DNA of 64,000 nt. Source: JAHEJN01 sp963787285 (GTDB taxonomy: Bacteria > Actinomycetota > Acidimicrobiia > Acidimicrobiales > JAHEJN01). This document shows positions 12,171-20,670 of this stretch, in pieces. Within the stretch, counting starts at the first letter, position 1. Each line of letters starts with the position of its first letter. A model generated the notes under the pieces. The model was not told the origin of the DNA and did not search any database. It worked only from the letters and a program-made list of their open reading frames with translations. The translations under genes and the position numbers were made by a program. Location: assembly GCA_963787285.1 (NCBI GenBank), contig CAWBCM010000005.1, forward strand, positions 1 to 64,000, in the 5' to 3' direction.

Positions 12171-12854
12171 ATGCCTTCGCTCGTCCTGCTTCGCCACGGC
12201 CAATCGGCGTGGAACCTTGAAAACCGCTTTACCGGCTGGTGGGATGTCAATCTCACCGACAAGGGCATCGCCGAAGCCAGCCGGCGGCGCGGCCATGCCA
12301 TGGCGGCGGCTGGCCTCGATTTCGATGTGGCGTTCACCAGCGTGCAGACGCGGGCGATCAAGACGCTCAACCTGGCGCTCGAAAGCATGGGGCGGTTGTG
12401 GCTTCCGGTCACCAAGAACTGGCAGCTCAATGAGCGGCATTATGGCGGGCTGACCGGGCTCGACAAGGCCGAGACGGCGGCGAAGCATGGCGACGACCAG
12501 GTCAAGATCTGGCGCCGCAGCTTCGATGTGCCGCCGCCGCCGTTGGAAAAAGGCTCGGCCTGGGATCTGTCGAGCGATCGCCGCTATGCCGGCATCGCCA
12601 TTCCGGATGCCGAGAGCCTGAAGGACACCATCGCCCGCGTGCTGCCCTATTGGGAAAGCGCCATCGTGCCCGAATTGAAGGCCGGCAAGCGCGTCATCAT
12701 CGCCGCGCACGGCAATTCGCTGCGGGCGCTGGTCAAGCATCTGTCGGGCATTTCGGACGATGACATCGTCCATGAGGAAATCCCCACCGGCAAGCCGATG
12801 GTCTATGATCTCGCCGATGATCTGACCGCCATCGGGCGGCGCTATCTCGATTAG
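12171..12854 (+). CDS. gpmA: 2,3-bisphosphoglycerate-dependent phosphoglycerate mutase
   Basis: Glycolytic mutase interconverting 3- and 2-phosphoglycerate in the cytoplasm. The 227-residue frame is intact. It shows the RHG motif with the phospho-accepting histidine (LVLLRHGQSAWNLENRFTGW), the NERHYGGLTGLDK loop, and the second catalytic histidine in IIAAHGNSLRALVKHL. Length equals the usual dPGM family. A good ribosome-binding sequence (AAAGGGAG) precedes the ATG. A strong inverted repeat after the stop serves as terminator. Nothing is unusual. Confidence 0.95.
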   Translation: MPSLVLLRHGQSAWNLENRFTGWWDVNLTDKGIAEASRRRGHAMAAAGLDFDVAFTSVQTRAIKTLNLALESMGRLWLPVTKNWQLNERHYGGLTGLDKAETAAKHGDDQVKIWRRSFDVPPPPLEKGSAWDLSSDRRYAGIAIPDAESLKDTIARVLPYWESAIVPELKAGKRVIIAAHGNSLRALVKHLSGISDDDIVHEEIPTGKPMVYDLADDLTAIGRRYLD

Positions 12855-12876
12855 AATCGATCGCATTCACGTAAAA

Positions 12877-12907
12877 TCGTCATGCTGAAACAGGTTCAGC
12901 ATGACGA
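12877..12907. terminator. Bidirectional rho-independent terminator between gpmA and pyrC
   Basis: Perfect 13-bp stem (TCGTCATGCTGAA / TTCAGCATGACGA) with a 5-base loop, flanked by AAAA on both outer sides. Read on the minus strand the stem is followed by a T run, as expected for the end of pyrC. It also closes gpmA. The arm sequence resembles dispersed palindromes of sphingomonads, so it may be a domesticated repeat. Confidence 0.75.
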
Positions 12908-12948
12908 AAAGTTTGCCCAGCTGACTGCGATCGAGTTGGGCGCCGGCT

Positions 12949-13986
12949 CTAACGGATAAAGCGCCAGCCCAGCGTCTCACCGGCGTGGAAGGGCACCACA
13001 TCGCCGATGATGTCGGGCACTGTCACCGGCGCACGCTCAAGCGTGACCGTTCCGGTGTTGAGCGGCAGGCCATAAAAGGCCGGGCCGATATTCGCTGGCA
13101 AAGCCTTCGAGCTTGTCGAGCGCGCCTTCCTCGTCGAAGGTCCTCGCATAGCTTTCGAGCGCGAACGGCGCGTTGTAGCAGCCGGCGCAGCCGCAGGCCG
13201 TTTCCTTGGTCGGATGCGACATGTGGCGCGCTGTCGGTGCCGAGGAAGAACTTGGGGTTGCCGCTCGTCGCCGCCCGGCGCAGCGCCAGCTGGTGTTTCT
13301 CGCGCTTCAGCACCGGCAGGCAATACAGATGCGGCCGGATGCCGCCTTCGAACATCGCATTGCGGTTGATGGCGAGGTGATGCGGCGTGATCGTCGCCGC
13401 CGACATTGGCACCGCTGGCCTCGACAAAGGCCACGGCTTCGGCGGTGGTGATATGTTCGAAGACGATCTTCAGCGCCGGATAATCGCGCACCAGTCCGGC
13501 CAGCGTGCGGTCGATGAACACCGCCTCGCGATCGAAGATATCGACATGGCTGTCGGTCACTTCGCCATGGACGAGCAGCGGCATGCCGATGCGCTGCATC
13601 GTCTCCAGCGCGTCGCGGATGTGCGCGACATCGGTGACGCCATGCGCCGAATTCGTCGTGGCATGGGCGGGATACAGCTTGGCCGCGGTGAACACGCCCT
13701 CGCCATGGCCGCGCGCCAGTTCATCGCCGGGGATGCCATCGGTCAGGTAGCAGGTGATCAGCGGGGTGAAGTTCAGCGCCGGATCGACGGCGGCAAGAAT
13801 GCGGTCCCGATAGGCCGCGCCCGCCGCCGCGGTGGTGACCGGCGGCTTGAGATTGGGCATGACGATGGCGCGGGCAAATTGGCGCGCCGTGGCGTTGACG
13901 ACCTGGCCGAGCATCGCGCCATCGCGCAGATGGACGTGCCAATCATCGGGGCGGCGGATGACCAGCCGATCGATGGCGAAGGTCAT
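12949..13986 (-). CDS. pyrC: Dihydroorotase (class II), frameshifted
   Basis: Pyrimidine biosynthesis enzyme that cyclises carbamoyl-aspartate to dihydroorotate. Family signatures are RPDDWHVHLRDG (the HxH zinc ligands), ARAIVMPNLKPPVTT, KLYPAHATTNSAHGVTD (the carboxylated-lysine region), GMPLLVHGEV and VFEHITTAEAV. The C-terminal part continues after frameshifts near 13,400, 13,225 and 13,110 with FFLGTDSAPH and YNAPFALESYA, ending TLGWRFIR. Total length is about 345, normal for type II PyrC. Its ATG overlaps the TGA of the upstream gene (ATGA). The catalytic residues are all present across frames, so the breaks look like sequencing errors. Confidence 0.9.
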   Translation of the reverse strand: MTFAIDRLVIRRPDDWHVHLRDGAMLGQVVNATARQFARAIVMPNLKPPVTTAAAGAAYRDRILAAVDPALNFTPLITCYLTDGIPGDELARGHGEGVFTAAKLYPAHATTNSAHGVTDVAHIRDALETMQRIGMPLLVHGEVTDSHVDIFDREAVFIDRTLAGLVRDYPALKIVFEHITTAEAVAFVEASGANVGGDDHAASPRHQPQCDVRRRHPAASVLPAGAEARETPAGAAPGGDERQPQVLPRHRQRATCRIRPRKRPAAAPAATTRRSRSKAMRGPSTRKARSTSSKALPANIGPAFYGLPLNTGTVTLERAPVTVPDIIGDVVPFHAGETLGWRFIR

Positions 13987-14682
13987 GCGACGTCGGGTGC
14001 CAGTGGCGGAATGACGATCGGTTCCGGGGTCACCACCGCCAGCGCCGGGGACAGCGGCTGATACGACAGCGCGGCGCGAATCTCGGGTGCATGGGTCAGC
14101 GCCGTCTCGCCCAGCTTGCCCTTCGGCACCGCCAGCACGCGGCGGCCGACGATCGCCGGCGGCGTTGCAAAAGGCATATTGCGCATCCAGCGTCGAATAG
14201 CTGTTGTAGGTGCGCGTCGTGTACATGTCGAAACTGGTCTGGGCGCGGGCGCCATCGCTGCGCTTGAAATGCCCGATCATCGTCGCCTGGGCGCGTGACA
14301 GCTCCTCGCTGTGCGCCTGCAGGAAGCTGTTATAGGTCTTCACCGTGCGCAGGAACGGCGAGAACTGGCACTGCAGGGCCGCCACGTTCAACGCGGCGCG
14401 GATGTTCCACACCGCATTGGCTTCGCGTTCGGCCGAAGTCGGATTCTTCAGCGCCACCACCTTGGGCACCATGAAACCACCGGGCGGCACCCGCGCTTCG
14501 GGTTCGGCAAGTGCTTCTGGCTTGGCGGCGGGCTTGGCGACGGGCTTTGCCGCCGGCTTGGCGACCGCTTTGGATTTGGGCGGCGGCTTCTTGGCCGGCG
14601 CGGCAACGGCCGGCGCTGCGGCAATGCCGATGGCGAAGGTCGCCAGAACCAGCGATCGGATAATGGTCACACAGGTCCCCAT
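13983..14682 (-). CDS. Exported hypothetical protein with Lys/Pro/Ala-rich N-terminus, frameshifted
   Basis: About 233 residues with a signal peptide (IIRSLVLATFAIGIAAAPAVAA). A Lys-Pro-Ala repeat (KPAAKPVAKPAAKPEA) follows, like a cell-wall-spanning spacer, and then a folded part containing two cysteines, one of them in QCQFSPFLRTVKTYNSFLQ. The second half resumes after a frameshift near 14,165 (VGRRVLAVPKGKLGETA) and ends at 13,983, overlapping the pyrC start. No domain is recognised. The arrangement upstream of pyrC suggests only co-transcription. Confidence 0.6.
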
Positions 14683-14808
14683 GATAGCGTCTCAGGCAGC
14701 CGGTCGTGGTGCCGGCATGCGACAGGCAATGCCATGTTCCGATGCGCCGGAAAAGCCGAAACCCGCCAATCGCTGCGGCAGACACTCGGCCTGCCGCAGC
14801 CATTCGGA

Positions 14809-15108
14809 TCAGCCGAGGATGCTGCCGAGCTGCATGGCAACCGACATGTCGCCTTCCACCTTCAGCTTGCCCATCATGAACGCCATCTGGGCGTTCTGCT
14901 TGCCCTGGGCGATGTCCATGAAATCGGCCATCGACACCTTGACGGTGCAATCGGTGGCTTCGTTGGCGTTGTCGACGATCACCGGCGACACCTTGTCGTC
15001 GATGCGGACAAGGCCATCGGCCCCGAAGTCGAACTTGACGGACTTCTTGAACTTGCCGCCTTCGCCAAGGCGGGTCTTCATCTGGTCGGTAATGGCGTCG
15101 AGGCTCAC
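14809..15108 (-). CDS. SCP2 sterol-binding domain protein
   Basis: About 99 residues from a GTG at 15,108 (MSLDAITDQMKTRLGEGGKF); an upstream ATG in the same frame at 15,141 is less likely because it overlaps a terminator hairpin. The compact SCP2 fold is shown by VKFDFGADGLVRIDD, DCTVKVSMADFMDIAQGK and AFMMGKLKVEGDMSVAMQL. Proteins of this family bind lipids in a hydrophobic cavity; the alphaproteobacterial versions are small cytosolic carriers of unknown ligand. The frame is intact. Confidence 0.88.
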   Translation of the reverse strand: MSLDAITDQMKTRLGEGGKFKKSVKFDFGADGLVRIDDKVSPVIVDNANEATDCTVKVSMADFMDIAQGKQNAQMAFMMGKLKVEGDMSVAMQLGSILG

Positions 15109-15130
15109 TGCAAAATCCTTCCCAAGAAAA

Positions 15131-15157
15131 AAGGGGGCCACCTTGCGGCGCCCCCTT
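15131..15157 (-). terminator. Rho-independent terminator after the lipoprotein gene
   Basis: On the minus strand AAGGGGGC and GCCCCCTT form an 8-bp stem, followed by TTTTTTC. It lies between the lipoprotein gene (15,186-15,482) and the SCP2 gene, so it ends the former or limits read-through into the latter. Confidence 0.75.
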
Positions 15158-15185
15158 CCTAAACATCATTCCGACGTTGTCGAGA

Positions 15186-15482
15186 TTACTTCTTCTCTTC
15201 GGTCGTCGTCGTGGTGGCTTCGGTCGTCGTGGTGGTGACCGGAGCAGCAGCGTCAGCAGCCGGGGCCATCGCATCGGCGGCGCCAGCGGCCGGAGCGGCC
15301 ATGGCATCGACCGGAGCGGCGTCAGCAGCCGGGGCGGCCATTGCGTCAGCGGCCGGCGCTTCGGTGGTGGTGGTGGTGGCTTCGGTGGTGGTTTCCGTCT
15401 TCTTTTCGCCGCAAGCAACGACGAACAGGGCGACGCCAGCAACGAGGGCGGCGGTCTTCAGCTTCGAAACGACATCAGCCAT
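15186..15482 (-). CDS. Small repetitive lipoprotein
   Basis: 98-residue lipoprotein. It has a charged start, a hydrophobic core ALVAGVALFVVAC with the lipobox cysteine, and then a low-complexity tail. The tail is two Thr-rich blocks (TTTEATTTTTEAPAAD and TTTTTEATTTTTEEKK) flanking several copies of an ADAMAAPAAD unit. Such small envelope lipoproteins are common in sphingomonads and their function is unknown. The gene is monocistronic, with its own terminator just downstream. The frame is intact despite the internal repeats. Confidence 0.8.
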   Translation of the reverse strand: MADVVSKLKTAALVAGVALFVVACGEKKTETTTEATTTTTEAPAADAMAAPAADAAPVDAMAAPAAGAADAMAPAADAAAPVTTTTTEATTTTTEEKK

Positions 15483-15582
15483 GGTAAACTCCTTTAAGGT
15501 TGAGCCCTGGACCCAGGACGTTGGGTCGGTTCAGTCCTTATCCCCCAACTGAAGTAGGCATTAGCGAAAAACTGCGCCGGCC

Positions 15583-16246
15583 TCAAGCCTCTTGATGCAG
15601 ATCGGCTGGTGCAAGGCCGGCCAGCATGGCGGGCAGGGTTTGTGCCAGCGCCGCATCGACGTCGCCAAGACTGGCGGCATGGCCCAGCGCCGCCATGCTG
15701 GTCACCGGCTCCGCCAGCCCGCACGGCACGATGCCGCCGAAATGCGCCAGATTCGGCGCCACATTGATGGCAAGGCCGTGATAGCTCACCCAGCGGCGCA
15801 CCCGCACGCCGATGGCGCCGATCTTGGCAGCGCCCGCCGGCGTATCGACCCAGACGCCAACCTTGCCGGGGATGATGCGCCCCGAAATGCCGTGCAGCGC
15901 CAGCGCCGCGATCACCCAGCCCTCCAGCGCTGCGACAAAGCGCCGGATGTCGCGGCCGCGCAGCCCGAGATCGAGCATGACATAGACAACGCGCTGGCCG
16001 GGGCCGTGATAGGTGTGCTTGCCGCCGCGGCCGGTGGCGTGCACCGGAAAATCATCGGGGCGCAGCAGATCGGCCGGGGTGGCGCTGGTGCCGGCGGTAT
16101 AGAGCGGCGGGTGCTCGACCAGCCACAACAGTTCGCCCGCGGTGCCGGCGTGGATGCCGGCAACCTGCGCCTCCATCGTGGCCACGCGCTGCGTCATAGC
16201 CGATCAAGCCCGGCTCGACGCGCCATTCAGGAGGCGGCAGGCTCAC
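15583..16246 (-). CDS. lipB: Octanoyl-[acyl carrier protein]:protein octanoyltransferase, frameshifted at the N-terminus
   Basis: LipB transfers octanoyl groups from ACP to lipoyl domains, the first step of lipoate biosynthesis. Signatures are LLWLVEHPPLYTAGTSA, RGGKHTYHGPGQRVVYVMLD, KIGAIGVRVRRWVSYHGLAI with the catalytic lysine, and IVPCGLAEPVTSM with the catalytic cysteine. The N-terminal WRVEPGLIGYDAA lies in another frame, so a frameshift near 16,190 is inferred. A GTG at 16,246 overlaps the epoxide hydrolase stop (GTGA) and is the likely start. About 220 residues, normal for LipB. Confidence 0.9.
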
Positions 16247-17378
16247 AGGCTGGAACGAACGCTCCGCAGATCGGCGAGGAACAGTTCGGGCTCCTCCAGG
16301 CTGGCGAAATGCCCGCCGCGCGGCATCGTCCGTCCAGTGCGTGACATTATAGCCGCGTTCGACGATCGGTGCGCGGTGGGAACAGCAGCAGATCGCGCGG
16401 GAAAGCCGCGACGCCGGTCGGCACTTCGATGCGGCGACCCTCAGGGATTTCGAAGCCGCCTTCAAGGAACATGCCGCGATAGATCCAGGTCGCGGTGAGG
16501 AAGCTGCGGGTGGTGAGGTAGATCATGATGTTGGTGAGCATCACATCGAAGCCGAACGGCGGATCGGCATAATCGCCCGCCACATCGGACCAGCCGACGA
16601 ATTTTTCCGAAAACCACGCCGCGACGCCCATCGGCGAATCCATCATGGCAAAGCCCAGGGATTGCGGCTTGGTGCCCTGCAATTGCAGATAGGCGGTCTC
16701 GGTTTCGCGCACCACCATGGCCTTTTGCAGCCACGCCATGTCCTCGGGCGTTTCGGGGTGCATGTCGGCGGGGCGCAGGCCAAAGCCGCTGATGTGCAGT
16801 GCCGTGATGCGGCTGCGAATCGAGCCCCATCCAGCCGCCGATGACACAGCCCCAATCGCCGCCCTGATAGACGAATTGCGTCATAACCGAGCACGCCCAT
16901 CAGCGCGTCATAGAGTTTGGCAACGCCGCGCGGGCCAATGGGGTTTTTCGGCCGGTCGGACCAGGCATAGCCCGGCAGCGATGGCGCGACGACATGGAAG
17001 GCCGGCTGCCGACGGGTCTTCAGGCTCGGCGAGCCGCTCGATGATGGCATCGAACTCGACGATCGAGCCCGGCCAGCCATGCGCGATCAGCAGCGGCTGC
17101 GCATCGGCGCGCGACGAGCGCCGGTGGATGGCGTGGAGGTGAAAGCCGTCACCGACATCGACGCGCATGTGCGGATGGCGGTTGAGCTTCGCCACCGCTG
17201 CCGGCCAATCGAATTCTTCCAGCCAATAGGTCCGCAGCCGTTCCATGTAATCGCGGTTGGCGCCGTGCTTCCAGCCGGCGGCCTCGGGCTCTTCGAAGAA
17301 GCGGAAGGCGCCGACGCGCTGCCGGATCAGCGCCATTTCGAGCGGTTCGATCGGGATTTCGAACGGCGTGATGGTCAT
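16243..17378 (-). CDS. Epoxide hydrolase, EHN domain type, frameshifted
   Basis: About 380-residue alpha/beta-hydrolase of the microsomal-type epoxide hydrolase family. The EHN domain is at the N-terminus (PFEIPIEPLEMALIRQRV ... YWLEEFDWPAAVAKLN). Then come the HGWPGS oxyanion motif, AFHVVAPSLPGYAWSDRP, the nucleophile aspartate in QGGDWGCVI, a lid region, and the catalytic histidine in MPRGGHFASLEEPELF near the end. Frameshifts near 17,010, 16,890, 16,830, 16,385 and 16,310 break it. The ATG at 17,378 overlaps the TGA of the GMC gene, and the stop overlaps the lipB GTG, forming one operon of GMC oxidoreductase, epoxide hydrolase and lipB. Confidence 0.85.
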
Positions 17379-19022
17379 GCGGCGACACCCAGCTTGCGCA
17401 CGAGGTTGCGGCGTTCGGCGATGAGGTCGCTGGCCTTTTCGGCGATCATGATCGTCGGCGCATTGGTGTTGCCCGACACCAGATATGGCATCACCGAGGC
17501 ATCGATGACGCGCAGCCCTTCGACGCCGTTGACGCGCAGATGGCCATCGACAACGGCCTTGGCATCGACGCCCATCCGGCAGGTGCCGACCGGGTGATAG
17601 ATGGTTTCGCCCCAGTCGCGCATCACCGCGATGATCGTGTCACGATCGGTGGCCGGCCTGGGCCGGGCCAGGATTCGCGCGATGCGATAGGCGTCGAACG
17701 CCGGCTGGCGGCCGATTTCGCGCGCCATTTCGACGCCGCGATACAGGGTTTCGACATCTTCGGGCGCCGACAGATAGCGCGGATCGATGGCGGGATGCGC
17801 CAGCGGATCGGGCGAGGCGAGCCGGATGGTGCCGCGGCTTTCGGGGCGCAACTGGCAGATGTGCATCTGGTAGCCTGGTGTCGGGTTCATCGTGCCACGG
17901 CCGTGCGGCTGGCCGCGATAGGGCATGAAATGGATTTGCAGATCGGGCGCCGCCAGGCCTTCGCGGCTGGACAGGAAGGCGCCCGTCGGGGTCGGCATAT
18001 GCGCGCCATTGCCGGTCTTGGCGAACACCCATAGGCCCAGCGCCTTCAATCTTGTTGATAGAAGTTTCGAATTGGCGTTGAGCGTGATCGGCTGCGAGCA
18101 TTCCCATTGCACGATCATGTCGAGGTGATCCTGCAGATTGCCGCCGACATCGGGGCTGTCATGCACCACCGGAATGCCCATGGCATTCAGATGCGCCGCC
18201 GGGCCGATGCCCGACAGCATCAGCAGTTGCGGCGAATTGACCGCGCCGCCGCACAGGATGACTTCGCGGCGCCGTGTGCGGTTTCGGCGCGGCCGGCGCG
18301 CTTGTAGGCAATGCCAATGGCGCGCTTGCCTTCGAAGGTGACGCGCTCGACCTGCACCTGGGTGCGGATTTCGAGATTGGTGCGGGCCCGCACTTCGGGC
18401 GTCAGATAGCCCTTGGCGGCGGAAAAGCGGCTGCCATCCTTGATCGTCGCGTCGTAGATGCCGACGCCTTCGAACTGCGGCCCGTTGAAATCATCGGTCG
18501 GCTTGTAGCCGGCCTGACGGCGGCTTCGATAAACACCTCGTTCAGCACATGGGGCAGGGCGCCCTTGGGCAGGTGTGGAGCGGGCCGCCGGTGCCGTGAA
18601 ATTCGTCGGATCCGCGTTCGCTGTCCTCGGATTTGCGGAAATAGGGCAGCACATCGGCCCAGCCCCAGCCGGTCAGGCCCAATTGCGCCCAGCGATCATA
18701 ATCGCTCGCATGGCCGCGGATATAGACCATGCCGTTGATCGACGAGGATCCGCCCAGCGCCCGGCCGCGCGGCCAGTACAGCTTGCGATTGTCGAGTTCG
18801 GGCTGCGGTTCGGTCCAGAAACCCCAGTCGAAGGGGCTGGGCTTTTCCGGCGGGATGATCTGGGCGATGCCGGCCGGCATCTGGATCAGCATGTTGTTGT
18901 CGTTGCCGCCGGCTTCGATGAGCAGCACGCGGTTGCCGGGATCGGCCGACAGCCGGTTGGCGAGCACGCACCCGGCGGACCCCGCGCCGACGATGATGAA
19001 ATCCCAGGTGTCCCGCCAGCAT
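17375..19022 (-). CDS. GMC-family FAD oxidoreductase (choline dehydrogenase-like), frameshifted
   Basis: About 545-residue FAD-dependent alcohol dehydrogenase/oxidase of the GMC family. The N-terminal dinucleotide site is TWDFIIVGAGSAGCVLANRL. Signature 1 is WPRGRALGGSSSINGMVYIR. Signature 2 is the CGGAVNSPQLL-type segment ending MLSGIGPAAHL. The C-terminal catalytic region contains YHPVGTCRMGVD and SGNTNAPTIMIAEKASDLI. The substrate cannot be inferred. Frameshifts lie near 19,010, 18,575, 18,515, 18,285 and 18,050. The start is uncertain: an ATG at 19,022 is in a neighbouring frame, 3 codons before the conserved start. It overlaps the epoxide hydrolase by ATGA. Confidence 0.88.
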
Positions 19023-19118
19023 GTGCCACGGTCGTTCCCCAAAATATTTGAGCGCAACTTAGCCGAGCAGGAGCGAGACGCAAACGGGGCAAAAGGTCAG
19101 GCCCGGCGGCGCGGTGAC

Positions 19119-20346
19119 CTAAAGCGGATGCCAGTTTTTCAGCGGCACGGCCGTATCGGCCAGCGCATCCGGCGCAACGATCACGCCGCCTTCGACCAAC
19201 GCCTTGCCCTGCACATAATCCTTGACCGCATTCACACAATCGAGCGCGATGACTTGGCCATCCTTCAGATAGATGACGCTGAAACTGCGCGCGGCAACAT
19301 CACCGCGCAGCACGGTGGCGTCATAACCCACCGAAAGCCCCATCGTTTGCAGCCGCAGATCATATTGGTTCGACCAGAACCACGGCACGGCATGATAGGG
19401 CCTGGGGTTGCCGGTGATCACCCGCGCCACCGTCGTGGCCATGTCATTGGCATTCTGCACCGATTCGAGCCGGATCATCGCTCCGCCGGCAAAGGCACTG
19501 GCGTGGATCGCGCAATCGCCGATGGCAAAGACATGGGGAAGGGTGGTGCGGCAATGGTCGTCCACCGCAACGCCAGATTGCGCCCTCGGCGCCGGCGGCG
19601 AGCAAAGGCTCTACTGCGGCGATGATGCCGATGCCGACGATGACCAGATCGGCGGCGATATGCTCGCCGGTGCCGAGGCGTTACCCCCGTCGCGCGTCCG
19701 CCCGCGCCGGTAACGTCGGTCACCGTCACCCCGGTGCGCACCGTCACGCCATGGGCGCGGTGTTCGGCTTCGTAGAAATGCGACAGTTCGGGGCCGGCAA
19801 CCCGCGCCAGCACGCGATCCATGGCTTCGAGAACGGTGACCTGCTTGCCGAGTTTCGACAGCACGGCGGCGGCTTCCAGCCCGATGTAACCGCCGCCGAC
19901 GATGGCGATGCGCGTGGCAGCGCCCAATTCGCCCTTCAACGCCTCCACATCGGCGCGGGTGCGGATGGCATGGATGCCGGCAAGATCATGGCCGTCGCAA
20001 CTCAGCCGGCGCGGCTGCCGCCCGTGGCCCAGATCAATTCACCATAACCGAATACGGCGTCCGCCGTCGCCAGCGTCCGCGCTGCTGCATCGACCGTGAT
20101 GACCTTTTGCCCGAGCAGCATGATGACGTTGCGATCGGCCCAGAAATTTTCCGGCCGGATCAGCATCCGGAAAAGTTCCTTGTCGCCCGACAGGAAATCC
20201 TTCGACAGCGGCGGGCGTTCATAGGGCAGTTCCGGCTCGTCGCCGATCACCGCGATGCTGCCGCTGAAGCCCATTTGCCGCAACTGCACGGCCGCCTGCG
20301 CCCCGCCATGGCCGGCGCCGACGATGATGATGTCGAATGTCTGCAT
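19119..20346 (-). CDS. FAD-dependent NAD(P)H-ferredoxin reductase (rhodocoxin reductase-like), frameshifted
   Basis: About 408-residue flavoprotein of the putidaredoxin/rhodocoxin reductase group that feeds electrons from NAD(P)H to a ferredoxin. The FAD site is MQTFDIIIVGAGHGGAQAAV, followed by PYERPPLSKDFL. The NAD site is IAIVGGGYIGLEAAAVL. The second FAD motif is VFAIGDCA, and the C-terminal dimer domain ends AVPLKNWHPL. Frameshifts near 20,020, 19,690 and 19,575 interrupt it. The ATG at 20,346 is chosen over an upstream one because homology begins there. No ferredoxin or P450 partner is visible nearby. Confidence 0.87.
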
Positions 20347-20450
20347 GGGTGCCGCGCTACCGCCTTTGTTCCGGCGCGGCAATCACAGCTTTCGCTGGCC
20401 CGTTCACCGCTGCGGGCCTAGTGATGCGGCGCCAATCTGGGGAAAACGCC

Positions 20451-20670
20451 ATGCTGCTCGAACGCATCGCCAGCGGGGGCTGCCAATCCTGGCTCGTGGC
20501 CTGCCCCGAAACGCGCAGCGCGGCGCTCATCGATCCGGCTTCCGGCCTTGTCGATCATTATCTCGGGCTGGCGGCACAGCATGGCGTGCGCATCCGCTAC
20601 CTCATCGACACCCACACCCATGCCGATCACTTTTCGGCGACGCTCGAAATGAAGCAGCGCCTCGGCGGGC
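20451..20670 (+). pseudogene. Metallo-beta-lactamase-fold hydrolase, 5' fragment cut by the join
   Basis: The first ~72 residues of an MBL-fold protein of the persulfide dioxygenase/glyoxalase II type: MLLERIASGGCQSWLVAC and then the zinc motif YLIDTHTHADHFSATLEM. Homology stops after KQRLGG, where actinobacterial NRPS sequence begins on the opposite strand. The apparent reading frame continues to 20,936, but that tail is antisense NRPS and not protein. The gene was probably complete in the source organism. Confidence 0.85.
20661..20670. other. Join between alphaproteobacterial and actinobacterial sequence
   Basis: To the left the plus strand encodes an MBL-fold hydrolase (..LEMKQRLGG). To the right the minus strand encodes an NRPS adenylation domain (..LEPTPLGVPAE). 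Both stop at the same ~10 bases, CTCGGCGGGC, which fit either reading and so act as microhomology. No integrase, transposase, tRNA or inverted repeat is present. An assembly or library chimera is the simplest explanation. Confidence 0.8.
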